Shown: positions 24,701 to 35,812, numbered from the stretch's first letter. The stretch: DNA of 64,000 bases from Maylandia zebra (GCF_041146795.1 NC_135185.1:30244529-30308528), one strand, 5' to 3'. The notes: a model not told the origin generated them from the letters alone. Numbers and translations are program-made.

Positions 24701-27700
24701 CACAAGAAACACACGTCAGTCCATTCACGCACACACACACACTTATAAACGCGCAATTAAACTTGTTTCAGGTAGCCTTGGTTATATAATCCACAACAGT
24801 GGCATTACATAAGCCACTTAGATCGTTGGCTTTTTCTTACTGCACTCTGATGGTTCGCTCTTTTTTTGGAAATGCTTTTCCCTCTCTTATTTTTTATAAA
24901 TTCTCCAGTTCTTGCTGTCACTGGAGCATTATGGTGTGAAATTCGTTTCCACACCCGTGGGTTTTGAGGTTGACAGCAGTGAGCAGCAGCAGACTGGTGC
25001 ATTAGTGTTGCAAGAGGTCCTCCAGAGTACAAGCCTGCCTAACGGCTCCCCAAAGCCAGTGTATCACTTCTCAGCAGGCTGCACACAGCTTCACGTTGGA
25101 GTGGTTTTAACAAGCCAGCTCTGATCAGAGACTACACTCACGAGTCATTTCCTGCTTTTCTTCTCCTACAAAGTCCTCATTGTTTAAGAGTGTTCCACTT
25201 GGTGACTTCATTAGCTTGCATTCAGATAATATTTTTCTATCGGTAAGATATTTGGATACCCTAAAAGCCTGCAGCACAGCTCCTGAGAATCACTACAAGC
25301 TCTCTGAATATGCATTACACAATTACTAACATGTGAGGGGCTTTCAGAGTGAGACAAAAGTCATATTAACACTAGTTAGATAAGGTGCTGGAACAACCAC
25401 ACATAGATTTAAGCGAAGAGGAAATGTAAGCACAGAAAGTATATGTGTAGTGGAAGTGGGGGTTGATTTAACCACTACCTGTGCAACGTGGATAAACTTA
25501 GTGAAAACCTCAGCTCTCAGCTGAGCGGTTGGCCGGCTTAGCACCATCAGCTGAACCCACTGGGAGACACCGTTACACAGCGCAATGGAACGCTCCATCA
25601 CGGGGATGTCCTTCATGCAGCAGCTGCGGATGTAATGCTGATAGTCTACAAACTGGCAAAGAGAGCAGAGACAGGAGCATAAACCGCTGCACGGAAACTG
25701 CAAAGCATTTCCTGTCAGGAGGAAACACTTAATGGTTCTTAGTAAATGTAATTTAAAAAAAAAAAAAAAAAACAGAGAACAAAAACAAAACAGCAAAGTG
25801 TTAATGATAAGCTACAAACAGGTGCGCTTGTTCTTTTAAGTTGGTGTGTGTTTATACTCACTGATATTCTGCAGAAGGATTTAAATTCAAGGTAGGTGAG
25901 ATGCTCGGCCAACTCAATGGGCTCCAGGTGGTCAAAAAGGAGCGACACCTTCCTCTTTTTACTGCTGTTAGCTTTAATCTTCTGGCTGGCTTTCCACGAC
26001 CAGTCTCGTTCGGTTCTGGAGTACACAACGAAACAAAACGTGACTGCATCAGAAGAAAGGTTATGTAGCAGCAAAACTTCATAGACTGAAAAGCTGCAAA
26101 TGGATTTCTTTGTTTGTTGATTCATGGAAGTCTCCCACAGAGCGTTTCATTACATTTATTTGCGGTCACTTCCTGGAGAGAAAAATGGTGCAGCTACAAA
26201 ACGTGCAGTTTGGAGTTTTAATCTTTTAATTCTACAGTTCAATGATTTTAGCTTAACAAATGTAAGTATCTACCACTTTTATTAATGTTGCTGCTTTAGT
26301 ATTGGGCTGTTGATCAGACACAATAAAGCATGTGATATGCGTGAAACTGATATTTCTCACATTATATATAAAACAACTCTTTGCATCACTAATTATTAAT
26401 TGGCAGATTATTCTCTAAATATAATTATAGTTAGCTGCAGCATCAATCTGAGTATTTAACTTAAAACTGTGCAGTCCAGTTTCATCACAGCAACCTAAAT
26501 GATAAAAAACAACAACAATAAAAAATGGAAGATTTAGCATGCTTACTACGGGTCTGTGTTCTTCATAGTGAGAGTCTCTATTCTTGATCGTGACTGATTT
26601 CAGTACTTTTATGACTGCAACAAGCAACCGAGAGTTCTGTAGACCTAATGTCTCAGTTGGCCAGCTGGCCGGAGATTAACACTTACATCCATTTGGTCTC
26701 TAGGAGAGAGCAAAGTCGCTCCTGTCCGTGCTCTCGGATCAGATCCCGAAACTCATCCAGGCTGTCTGACAAGCTGTGGTGCAACCGGAACATCATCCAG
26801 AATTCCTGGATCCAGTGCCTGTAAGAGTAAAGAATGATAACAGTGTGAATGAGATGTAAAAACAAGCCAAATTGAACTCTGAGTCGGTGTATTTGTGGGA
26901 CTGACCTGATGAGGTAGCATATCCTCTGGCACTCTGCTGGCTGCTCGCTGTCTACTGCCGTTTTAAACGTGAGGACTTCAGTTAAGGAGCAAGTGACATG
27001 AGCATAAACCTGATGAATATGAAAGTTAAAGCTTGGATTCACTGCTGCTTGTCTTGCCAGCAAGTTATTCTAGACAATTTTTTTCTGGAGTAAATAATGA
27101 ACATATGGTTGATGTGACTGTGCAACTTCTTTCCAGCAAACAAAGTCATTAATAAAAAAAAACTAAACTGAAAAGGCAAACACAGGTGACATTTGTTAAT
27201 GTGGGAGGAGGCGACTGCATGAAGCAAAACTCCCGATGAGCATCACGGAATGAATCATTCTGGCTTACAGAGGTAAGAGAACAACATAATGCACAAAGAA
27301 ACCGCAGAATCGGTGCCTCGTATATTGTAGAAAAACTGTTTTGCGACGGATCTTTAAACGTGCGGCAGTTTAAACAGTGCTGTCAGCTCGAAAGGCTATT
27401 ATTTATTACGGAGGTCACTCTGCCTTCCTTTTAGCACATGTTGCTCAGAAAAACACCGCCCTGTGAATTTATATCCAACCGACTGTATAGCTCTGCGCTG
27501 GCAGGAACGAGATTGCGGTGAAGCACATAAAAAGGCTAATTGCGTCATAGGAGCAGAAGAAGTGCCCACGCAATTCCAAGGCCAGACTGTGATGAAGACT
27601 GTTAATGGCCCCCTGTGCCTCTTCCCTGATCCTAACCCACACACTGTATTTATTTGATGCATCCTTTTGGGTCTCGGGCACAGAACGAGAGGGTTAAAAA

Positions 27701-30700
27701 TAGCAGAGAGGGCCATTCGGCCGTGCGTGCATTGACGTGGGTCTGCGCGAGCGGGGGGCTCTTTAGGCAGTGGAGGGTCTGTGTTTATATATAGCTGGAG
27801 AGAACTTGTATGTGAAAGAGGCAGAGGTAATTAACACCTGAAACCACAAGGCTTTCTCACCGTGGGGCTGATAGGCTCCTCTTAGGGGCTTTGTGATGCC
27901 ACTGCTGTTTCCTGAATGAAAGCTGAGATTATAGATCCTCCCCACAAGTCACAAGGCATTAAAAAAACATGGGGTTTTTTTTGGTGTGAAGCAGAGAAAA
28001 TAAAAAAGCACTGAACCAAACATTCTGAAAGAGACCAAAATGCTGAAAGGTAATAGACTCCCCGCTATTGAATACACCAGCTCAGAATAGAGGAAAGTTG
28101 CACACTGAAAGCAACTGATGTACAAAATCTAAAATGTCTGACAGGAGGAGCAAACACGAACTGCCACTTTCCTATCACATTTTACACACTGACAGCTACA
28201 GGCTGCATTGTGAGCCAAGTATGAACTTGACAGCGTGTTGCTGTTGACAACCAAATGAAAGCAGCACACGGCAGAACAAGTGGTCTGATCTTGGTCTACA
28301 TTTTCTGCCCAGAATTGGCCGCTGATTTGTTTGAATCACGTCCCTGCCTTGTGACAGCAGCCCCCCCCCCCAAAGCTTTTATGATGCACTCCACAAAGGA
28401 TATAAAAAGACGAGTTTGTCCAGCAGATCACCGGAGGAGATGAGGTGACGGTGCATGGTCAGGGTGATGTTCAGCAAGTGGCCGTTCCCGTTTACACATC
28501 CGTTTGCGTCTGCAAAAGAAAACAAACGCACACGTGCTCGAGTTAGGCGTCGCCGCTGTAAAGAGGAGGAGGTTTACAAAAACACACGCCACCCTCTCAG
28601 ATAAAACCTGCTCTGATGGTGAGAATTCTTCTGCCTGCCTTTCATCAAATACAATCAACCAGAGCACATCACATTAAAATGTACTATTAGAGCTGCTTTT
28701 GTTGCTGTTGTTGTTTGATTATCAGAGATCAGATGGGGGTTTGTGGCATGGTTTTTGTTGCTTTTTTGGGGGGCTGGTGGGTTTTGAATATCAAATGACT
28801 CAAAGATGGTATATATGCACTCCGTTTGGCCTCTCAGGGCCACCGTACACACACACACATACATACATACATATATACATATACATACATATACGTGTGT
28901 GTGTATATGTGTGTATTTTTTAAATACAGAAGCCGCTACTAGTACTAAGATAAACCCCCTTTTGGTTTCGCATCATGTTTAACTCAAATGTGGTTTTCAG
29001 ATCCATCACACAGTTTTCTCACAGAAAGTTAATCGCATAGCTGATGATGTTTTGAAGGCAAACAGAATAACATGTTGCCATGATGTTTCTTGCTTACAGC
29101 AAATAAATCTGGATCAAAATGTATATTTATGTGGGGAAATGCAGGCCAAGCTGAGGGGGGAGTTTGAAATTTTGATATTGTGAACTAACAGAATAAACAC
29201 ACAAATTTTGCAAGCTATATAGATTTTGCATTCATATAATGTGAAGACCAAATATTGTATTTCAGTGTTTTCACAACTTTACTCAAGTGAAACTTTGTGT
29301 TTATAGACTCACGTAACAGTCTTTGTGCTCTTGCGTCTTCTGCTTTTTCTCTTGCAGCATCTGCTAAAACTGCAAATTGTTATTTCAGCTACTTTTCTGT
29401 GTGGTATCTTTGAGTTTCAGCAGCGATGCACACATACATAAGCCCCTCATTTCCTATAATATTTGTTCACTTCGCAAACTGGAGCCAATCAAAATGTGGG
29501 ACATTATGTCAGCATGCTGAACAAGAGATAAAGGTGCTGTAAAGTCCAGAATAATATGAGACGCTTGGCCACCCTATCCCCAGCCAATAGTCTTGCATGC
29601 TAGATATGTTGGTGGGATGAGGGTCTATGCATCAATAATGTTAAAGAAATACCCTCCTCCTTCTTCATTTATTTTGTACTACATAAATCCAGCATAGACA
29701 TTTTCATCACTTTACAAGAGACAGTTAGCTTAAACTTATGCCCACATTCTCGTGCCATTACCTTTCCGTTGAACGCTTACCTTTTCCTCTGATTGTGTTT
29801 ACTTCTGCTGCTCGCCTGTCTCACTACCTTTTTTTTGGCTTCCTTTTTCCTTGCATGTATCTGACTTCCTCTCTTTGTATGCAGACCACCTTTCCTTATA
29901 ATGCTCGTCTGACTCCACGCTATGACTGACATCTCGAAACCGCGAAAAGAAAGACAAATTTCTTATCAATGACCTCTTAAAATCGGACAAGATGAGCACA
30001 AAAAGTGATTTTCCCACACACTCAAACAAACCACTCATCTTCAGCACAAATTCAAAAATGACTGTATCGTTCCGTAAATTTGCGGTTGACGTATAAAGGA
30101 AGTGAATTTAATAGCAGCTCTAGACTATTTGTGTCTTTCTTCCCCTGTGGTCCCTGAAAATGGGCTGAAAACCTTAAGAACAACATTTGCGAAGTCTCAA
30201 GCTGCGTGCTGTTTCCCTTTAAGCTTTGCCAGTGTCTTTACACCATCAAGGATATCAGGCGTCTGAGGACCCACTTTTAAACAATATCACCTTGGAAATA
30301 CCTTGGACGCCATGGCAACATGTTTTCTAATCTTTGTTATCTGTAAGCAACTTGCCACTGCTGCCGCAGCTGACTAATCCATCCCTCATATCCTGCATCT
30401 GGTGTGTTTGTGTTTGTAACACGCAGGCTCTGCCATCTAAACCCAGCGAATGTCAGTGACCTTACCCTCCAAGTCATTAAGAGAGTAAAAGAGACAAGAA
30501 AAACACAGGGCTGCTTATAAAATGACACATGTGATACAGGTTGCAAAAATTTGGTGCAGTTAAAGTTAAGACATATGCATGCAGAACAATTCCCACTCCT
30601 TCTTGGCATTTCTGGTAAACACAAATATAATAAGATTGCTTTAATCAAATTATCAGTTAATACTCTCTTAACTTACTAACACTCAGAGTCAGACCTACTG

Positions 30701-33700
30701 TAAAATAAAGCACAGCAGGAGGCTGTGAGTCTCCATAAGGCAAACAATTACGCCATACTTTTTTCACAACTTTCCAACCACTAACCCTCCCTGTGCAGGG
30801 TTAATTGTGGGAGGAAATCCCCTCCGGACTGGCTGTTAGTGACTGGAACATTAGGAAAGCTGCTGCCCGGCGAATGATGATAAACACTGCAGTGGGCATG
30901 CGGCCGGTGGCCTACTTTTAAGGTTATCTTCGACATTCATCGGCCGATCCAAACATGCACGTCATGTTTCCTTGTTTTGACAGAGGCTATCAGATTGGAC
31001 GGTCCTTTTGTTTTAGAAGAACCCGAGTCAGATTGCCATCTCTATGTACTCTGGGCAAAATCTTCCATAATATTTCGGACTCTGTGAAACTGTGTCGACA
31101 ACACTGTTTCCATTCGTGCTTTACAACAGTAATTCCCAAGCAGGAAAAAAGCAAACAAATAAACAAAAAAAAACTACTTAGATGGAGAAAGTAAAGTAAA
31201 AAAAAAAACTGCATATAAACAAATAGAAAAGGATGAATTAAAAGTGGATTTAAGTGGTTAAATAAACTAAAGGCTAAAGCTCTCTGAATATAAACAGCTT
31301 AAAAATGAAAGAGTAACTTAAACCGTTATCTAACAGCAAAAGATGTGAAATAGATGTTGTGATCTGTATGCAATATGTAGTTATGTAAAGTCATGAGCAA
31401 GCAAAATTAACACATTTTAACAGAAAGCCAGTTGTAATGAATTTTTAAAAAAAGCTAAATGTCATGGCTAAATAACCATTAATGTTACATAGCTACAAAT
31501 TGGGATTTGATGTTAGTTAATGAAGTGTCCAAGCAGTAGATACATTGCAACAAAAACATTAAAATTAAATAAATACTGAAACATCTGCACCCGCATTTAT
31601 GTGGGAGTAGATGGGTAAATAAATACAAAAATAAAAATATTCTTATGCAATAAACAAAGTGTTGTTTTCTTCACAGCTGTGAAGATTGAGACTTTCCATC
31701 AGGCCAAAAAACCCCACCACTGTTTCTTGACTTATATAGCGCGTCTTATTCTATTGGCTTATAAATATTTTGCCAAATTTGCAAAAAAGAGGCAAATTAA
31801 ATGCAAGCAGTACTGTAATAAACAAAAAAGAAAGCAAGAACAAAAACAGAAAAAAAAATATGGGTGTGTTCTGAGCGGTCCAAGGAGAAAGATGATGTCA
31901 ACAGCTATTGATCCACACCTCGCAGTGCTCTGCATTTCAAAGGTTGGTCAGCATCTGAGGACTACCGTTCAGGGATCTGACCTTTCAGCTCAGCCAGGCT
32001 TGAAGCTGCCATCCGGTAATCCTTCAAATAGCTCTTACGTGCACTCTCACATTTGAAAAGGTGGCAGGACTCGAGGACCTTAGGGGTCCCCTGTGATGTG
32101 AGTCAAGAGGACCAGAACTGTGATGCATTTTATCAGGAGAGGCTGTGCAAGGAAAACCCCAGTCATAACACATTATCCTGACAGAGAGACACTGTCACAC
32201 ACTGAGGGTGTAACTTTCAAGCGTACGGGGTCTATAGGGCTAAAACCCCTCCCATTGATTCTGTATCCTGCCAACGGGAAGCCGACTGTGATTAATACCT
32301 GCATCTCTGCAGATGAATGTAGTTATGAGATGTCATTTTATGTGCAGTCCATTGTAACACTTCTCCACTGCTCTTGCTGCATTTGCGTAACCAGGCAACG
32401 GCAGTTTGAAAGCTTGTCTCTTCAGAGGTGCAATCACCATAACTCAAAGAGCACTCCAGACAACTCGATGAAGCCAATGATATCTGCTTGATTGATCCAA
32501 CTATAGCCTACACAATCACTGCTGTGCTGTTCTTTCATTTAAGTACGCCCTCTATATATCATGCAGCCAGTGAAATATTAATGCACAATTAATAGAGTGC
32601 AGCAAAAAGCATTTCTAAAAAATTAGCAAGCCTCAAACACCGTGTCCCTCAACATTAAGGCACAAAATCAGACCGACAAGAGACTTTATCTTCAAACCAT
32701 GAAATCTTACACTAAACAAAAATAAAGTCAGCCTTGGTAAGAAATCACTTTTTTACTTTCCAACACGAGGCACTCCCTTCTTTCTTTAGAGGCCTGCCTA
32801 AACTTGTTGCTGGTGAGAGAAAGTGGTGAGAAAAACAGACTCCTTAAGCTACAACATTCTGTGATCTCGCTTAACCTGAAGGTTTAAAGTCTTCTGATAT
32901 CCGAAGGACTGCATAACCTGTTACACAACCATAGAGCACAAACACCCTCCGGAGTCTTTTGTTCACTGCAGGACTTCACCTTGTAAAACAAACCAGCCAA
33001 GAAGGTCAGCGCTAACTTACCAAAAGACTGCAGGCAGGCTTGGATGAGCTCCTCCCAGGTTGCGCCCTTGGTGAGGTGTCCCAGAGGCATTACTGATTTA
33101 CTCGGCGGGGTATGGGCCGGGCTAGGTTTGTGGAACCTGTGAGGCCGACCTGGAGGAGAAACTCTAGACCTGGAGGTGCATCCTTGAGTCACTCTCCTTG
33201 AGAAACACCAACACAAGAAGAACAGTGAAGGGCGGAGGAGGTACAGGAGGGTTAACTGCAGTGAAAGTGTGCCTTTCTCCTTTTGCTATTAACATGTATG
33301 ACTGTACATGCACACTCCTTAAACCATGATTTTACGAGAGCACGGGTTATTAGCCCACACGCATGAAAGGATTTGTCCCACAGTCACACAACTCGAAGGT
33401 GTTATTTACACTTAAGAAACCCCCGTGGTGTGTTTTGCTATTCATTGTTCTCATTTCCTTCCTTTAACTTGGGGAAATACCGGCTGATTGCGGACATCCA
33501 CATAAAACTCTCGAGTGACCAGAGCAAAGAGCTTACAAATGGAACAGTTTTACGCATGTAAGCGCTTCAAGCGTAGCAGGTCTGGCCGCAGAGAAGCGGG
33601 TGAACTTGAACACGCTTGTGCGCAATAACAAGTGGAAAGCATCAGTTTTTGACACCATTTTGGCCAAAATTCCACATTTACTATTAACAAATAGCTGATA

Positions 33701-33872
33701 GTAGGATTAACCTTCCTATACCTTCGATCAGGTGCCCACGTTTTCACCAGAGAAAACCAACCAGAAACTCCTCAGTAAAAGCACAAAAAGATGAGCCGAC
33801 TTACGCTTCGTCTCTGCCCTTTTCCTCTGATGTTATACTTTCGTTTTGGTTTTCTTTTGACTGACATCCCAT
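18661..33872 (-). CDS. rasgrp1: RAS guanyl-releasing protein 1 (17 coding exons)
   Basis: Rasgrp1 is the diacylglycerol- and calcium-responsive exchange factor that loads Ras with GTP at membranes; in mammals it links antigen-receptor signalling to ERK. The spliced reading frame gives about 771 residues (human about 797) in the family order: N-terminal tail, REM (about 65-185), CDC25-type RasGEF (about 205-440), two EF-hand loops (491-502 and 518-529), C1 zinc finger (550-599) with all eight zinc ligands, a Ser/Pro-rich linker and a C-terminal coiled coil. The coiled coil and the HTQTDGP-type linker motif favour paralogue 1; paralogue 3 lacks this tail. The start chosen is the ATG at 33872 (G at -3, G at +4), giving MGCQSK. 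In-frame ATGs at 33914 and 33938 would add 14 or 22 residues. All junctions are GT-AG except intron 3, which is AT-AC. Confidence 0.96.
18879..19183 (-). CDS. rasgrp1: rasgrp1 coding exon 16 (Ser/Pro-rich linker)
   Basis: A low-complexity Ser/Pro/Thr-rich region with [10 protein letters not shown] and [10 protein letters not shown], matching the ATQTE and FVKWENK landmarks of human RASGRP1. It ends in [12 protein letters not shown], leading into the coiled coil. Confidence 0.93.
19505..20075 (+). mobile_element. Decayed LINE reverse-transcriptase fragment
   Basis: The plus strand reads FDLVHQHLL then [17 protein letters not shown], followed after a frameshift near 19660 by [14 protein letters not shown] and [12 protein letters not shown]. 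These are the non-LTR reverse-transcriptase landmarks KAFDxVDH, WFxSYLxNRxQ, GSILGPLLF and YADD. It is 5' and 3' truncated and sits in rasgrp1 intron 16, antisense to the gene. The clade is probably L2/Rex1-like, but too little remains to be sure. Confidence 0.85.
20078..20405. mobile_element. Tc1/mariner-type MITE or internally deleted copy
   Basis: The left end GCCACGTTACTAGGCACACC and the right end ACCTTATAAAGTGGCC are degenerate inverted copies of the common fish terminal repeat GGCCACTTTATTAGGTACAC. The interior (CAGCAGCTGTGTGACACTAT and TAGCACCTAGTTGAATCTAT) resembles the C-terminal transposase coding part of that family. It is non-autonomous. Confidence 0.75.
20431..20716 (+). mobile_element. 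tRNA-headed SINE
   Basis: The head GTGGCTGTAGCTCAGGAGGT has an A-box-like tRNA start, and GGAAGGTTGGAGGTTTGATC gives the B-box region. The body has CTGAACCCCAAGTTGCTCTA and GAATGGGTGTGAATAG, and the tail has AAGTGCTTTGAGTG. This order is that of a SINE family abundant in cichlids and other percomorphs. It lies in rasgrp1 intron 16 directly beside the MITE. Confidence 0.82.
21459..21590 (-). CDS. rasgrp1: rasgrp1 coding exon 15 (end of C1)
   Basis: Encodes [20 protein letters not shown], the last zinc ligands of the C1 domain, then a Thr/Ser-rich linker. With the exon before it, the spacing is HX12CX2CX13CX2CX4HX2CX7C. Confidence 0.97.
21979..22015 (-). CDS. rasgrp1: rasgrp1 coding exon 14 (C1 microexon, 37 nt)
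   Basis: A 37-nt exon encoding [12 protein letters not shown], bounded by CTCTCACAG and GTGAAT. It carries the middle of the C1 finger, including the QG motif of phorbol/DAG-binding C1 domains and one zinc Cys. Confidence 0.95.
22126..22270 (-). CDS. rasgrp1: rasgrp1 coding exon 13 (EF-hand 2 and first half of C1)
   Basis: Completes the second EF loop (ending SREE) and starts the C1 domain with [20 protein letters not shown], which supplies the first His and two Cys zinc ligands. Confidence 0.97.
22713..22822 (-). CDS. rasgrp1: rasgrp1 coding exon 12 (EF-hand 1)
   Basis: Encodes [20 protein letters not shown] and the start of EF-hand 2. The first loop has D-D-N-G-I at its canonical positions, with Asp rather than Glu at loop position 12. 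Confidence 0.96.
22973..23077 (-). CDS. rasgrp1: rasgrp1 coding exon 11 (GEF-EF linker)
   Basis: Encodes [20 protein letters not shown] then [11 protein letters not shown]. In human RASGRP1 this linker helps hold the autoinhibited dimer, and the VDWASGV..KPDP core is retained. Confidence 0.96.
23712..23792 (-). CDS. rasgrp1: rasgrp1 coding exon 10 (end of RasGEF)
   Basis: Encodes [20 protein letters not shown] then PKNCKAP, the end of the catalytic domain and start of the linker. Phase 0 at both ends. Confidence 0.97.
24190..24465 (-). CDS. rasgrp1: rasgrp1 coding exon 9 (RasGEF)
   Basis: Encodes [20 protein letters not shown] and [14 protein letters not shown], including the helical-hairpin region that opens the Ras switch. 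The donor GTAGCG is non-consensus; the frame continues exactly into [13 protein letters not shown]. Confidence 0.97.
24572..24688 (-). CDS. rasgrp1: rasgrp1 coding exon 8 (RasGEF)
   Basis: Encodes [20 protein letters not shown], the invariant RasGEF motif ([12 protein letters not shown] in paralogues), then [13 protein letters not shown]. It is too short for a minimum-length ORF scan and was found by translating between splice sites. Confidence 0.97.
25479..25652 (-). CDS. rasgrp1: rasgrp1 coding exon 7 (RasGEF)
   Basis: Encodes [20 protein letters not shown] and [14 protein letters not shown], the conserved core of the RasGEF catalytic domain. The donor GTAGTG departs from consensus, but both flanking exons are unambiguous. 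Confidence 0.97.
25754..25771. repeat. Poly-A run
   Basis: Homopolymeric A run within rasgrp1 intron 6. No element could be attached to it. Confidence 0.7.
25862..26015 (-). CDS. rasgrp1: rasgrp1 coding exon 6 (start of RasGEF)
   Basis: Encodes [20 protein letters not shown] then [20 protein letters not shown], the beginning of the CDC25-homology domain and nearly identical to human RASGRP1. Donor GTGAGT. Confidence 0.97.
26687..26818 (-). CDS. rasgrp1: rasgrp1 coding exon 5 (end of REM)
   Basis: Encodes [18 protein letters not shown] and [20 protein letters not shown], the C-terminal helices of the REM domain that brace the catalytic module. Acceptor CTTACAG, donor GTAAGT. Confidence 0.95.
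26906..26968 (-). CDS. rasgrp1: rasgrp1 coding exon 4 (REM)
   Basis: Begins after the dinucleotide AC at 26970-26969, 13 nt beyond a perfect U12 branch-site word. Encodes [20 protein letters not shown], aligning residue for residue with the human segment that ends CLKICYFV. The donor is GTCAGT. Confidence 0.87.
26969..28403 (-). other. rasgrp1: rasgrp1 intron 3: U12-type AT-AC intron
   Basis: Begins ATATCCTTT (28403-28395), the full minor-spliceosome 5' splice consensus for AT-AC introns. It contains TCCTTAAC (26988-26981), the U12 branch-site consensus, and ends in AC 13 nt past the likely branch adenosine. Splicing here restores an ungapped match to human RASGRP1. The intron is 1,435 nt and carries a C-rich run near 28362. 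Confidence 0.88.
28404..28509 (-). CDS. rasgrp1: rasgrp1 coding exon 3 (REM)
   Basis: Encodes [20 protein letters not shown] and on to [14 protein letters not shown], part of the REM domain. The acceptor is a standard TTTTGCAG. The exon ends two bases into a Leu codon directly before ATATCCTTT, the U12-type AT-AC 5' splice consensus. With this junction the protein aligns with human RASGRP1 without a gap; GT donors nearby do not. Confidence 0.88.
28848..28918. repeat. Self-complementary CA/CATA...TG microsatellite
   Basis: (CA)n and (CATA)n on the left pass through TATA-rich sequence into GTGTGTGTGTATATGTGTGT on the right. The two halves can pair, so this is both a microsatellite and a potential cruciform. 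It sits in rasgrp1 intron 2. Confidence 0.8.
33021..33196 (-). CDS. rasgrp1: rasgrp1 coding exon 2 (N-terminal tail and start of REM)
   Basis: A Pro/Ser/Arg-rich tail ([19 protein letters not shown]) leads into [19 protein letters not shown], the conserved opening of RasGRP proteins just before the REM domain. The acceptor is CTCAAG and the donor GTAAGT. Confidence 0.9.
33805..33872 (-). CDS. rasgrp1: rasgrp1 coding exon 1
   Basis: Encodes [18 protein letters not shown] and a few more residues, ending in phase 2 at GTAAGT. Gly2-Cys3 with basic and polar residues after it resembles an N-myristoylation plus palmitoylation signal. Two in-frame upstream ATGs leave the true start open. Confidence 0.75.
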
Positions 33873-34138
33873 TGCGAGGTACTGGGCGACGAGCGGTTGA
33901 ACTAGGCTGTCCATCTGTGTCCTCCTCGATGGGAGCATTACATCGCTCTGCTGGGCTCGGTGCGCCTCCGCGGTCTCACAAGCATTGTGCTGACTCGTCA
34001 ATGAACGTTACACAATTAAGATTCACCCAGCCTGTCTGTGAGTGGGCGGCCGTGCTGCTGCTGTCGGGCTTGTCACTCACACGGAGTGGACTCCGCGCTT
34101 CACTAGTCATTATACTTGCGTCAAAAGTCGTGCTCTAG

Positions 34139-34145
34139 ATTTATA
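34139..34145 (-). promoter_or_regulatory. rasgrp1: Candidate TATA box of rasgrp1
   Basis: Minus-strand TATAAAT about 270 nt upstream of the chosen start codon. It would place transcription initiation near 34110-34115 and a leader of about 240 nt. No transcript evidence is available. Confidence 0.4.
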
Positions 34146-35812
34146 CTTGAAGATTTTAATCACGGAAGCGGCGCAGGGGGGGGGGGCTCGTTGAAGTCAT
34201 TCCAGCCAAGAAAATGAAAAGCACATGTTCCTATTATCTTTTGGCACTCTAACAATGATTTAGAACTTGATCACATATTATTTTTATTTTTTTAATTTTC
34301 ACATTTTCCTGCTATTCCATAACAATTCACATTATATTCACATAACCAGAGGTTAAAATATCCCTTTAATATGAGTACATTCTGGATAATCACTGCGTAA
34401 TGTGATTCTTCCTTTGGTTTACTAAAAGATGTTGTTTGTTCATTCTGCACAACAGGAAAGGGTGGATCTTCCTTTAACAGATAACAGAGGTTGCAGGTTC
34501 CATTACCACTACAGCTTAAATCAGGGATTGTGTTATTGTGCTGTAGGTGGTCCAAAGAAGATGTTTCCTGAAATCTTTCAGGAGCTTTAGGAAGTCTTAT
34601 CACCTTCATCCAAACGTAGATATGGGGATTATGGCTGCTCACATTTTACTCCAGAGGCCACGATTATATGAGATCTGAACGTTTTAAATTGAAAATAGTC
34701 TCATTAATTTTAAACTGAAGCCCATTTCTGAGATATTTTTCCTCAAGTGAGAAATGGATGTACCTGAGTTGGTTTCTAAATTACACTCAGGCCAGCTGGC
34801 AAGTTAAAGGTAAGAAGAAAGCCTGGAGAAGTTTGATCCTCTAGTTCTACCCCCTGTCATAAACAGATAAACAAATGATCATCCAAATCATACTAAATCA
34901 GCTCTGGAGCTTTGCATTTGAATTTTCACAACACCATAAAAGAAGGATGCATACACATCTGTGAAGACTGTGATGTAAGAAAAGCTGAGGCATCTCTGTC
35001 ATGAAACCTATCTCCACTCCCTGTACGTAGTTCCCTTTAGTCAGCATGGCTGTGAGGGGAAGGTGCATGCCTGAACCTGAAAAGGGGGAGTTTAAAAACA
35101 TCTTAGTGGATGATTATTGTTTCCTTCTGTAATGCTTGTTCATGACAAGAGATTTTTTCGTGTTTATCAACGTCACTTGCAATGTGAATCATGCCCCTTG
35201 ACTGAGTGAATTCGACTGGCATCAAAGCGCTATTAACTCCACATCAACGGATTTAAACACATGAGCCTGACGACAGGTATGAGTATAAAAGGTTTTGAAA
35301 TCCAGTTATTATGTATTTGTCTGTATTCATTTTAACTGTGCAGGTTTAATCTAATTATCTATAATCTTAAAAAAAAATTGATTTGTACTTTTCTGTGTGT
35401 GTGTATGTGTGTGTTAGTTGGGCTATTTTAAATGTGAAAATTAACACACTGGTCCATTGTTCTCACTCACACACCCAGGATTACTCAGGTCAAAAGGTTT
35501 TCTGCTTCCTGCACACCGGAATATCCTCCCTTTGAATAGACGACTACATGCATGCCATCTACAGATGACCAGCAGCTTGGGTTCATGTGTTAGTTTGAGC
35601 TCATGCAGAGTGAAGTCATGAGAATATGTGTAAAGACCAGCTGGCTGCTTGTGATAAGATAGTGTATCTGCACCCTTTTTTGTGTCTCTGCTGTTATCGG
35701 ACTGCTTGGTGATACCTTTACAACTTGCCCCCATGCATCTAAGTGCACTTCTGAAGCAAACTTCTCACTCATCTTATCCCAGTGCTACTTGTAGAAATGT
35801 GCTGCTTGAGAT

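Noticed and set aside
26906..28509. GT-AG junctions for rasgrp1 intron 3 (28412 to 27009, or 28395 to 26947)
   Set aside because: Both keep the frame, but the first adds about 11 residues absent from relatives and the second deletes part of the REM helix and uses a poor acceptor. The U12 AT-AC junction gives a gap-free match.
18661..33872. Naming the gene rasgrp3
   Set aside because: Catalytic and C1 domains are similar in both, but the coiled-coil C-terminus, the TQTDGP..KWEN linker landmarks and the position beside exd1/dll4 fit rasgrp1.
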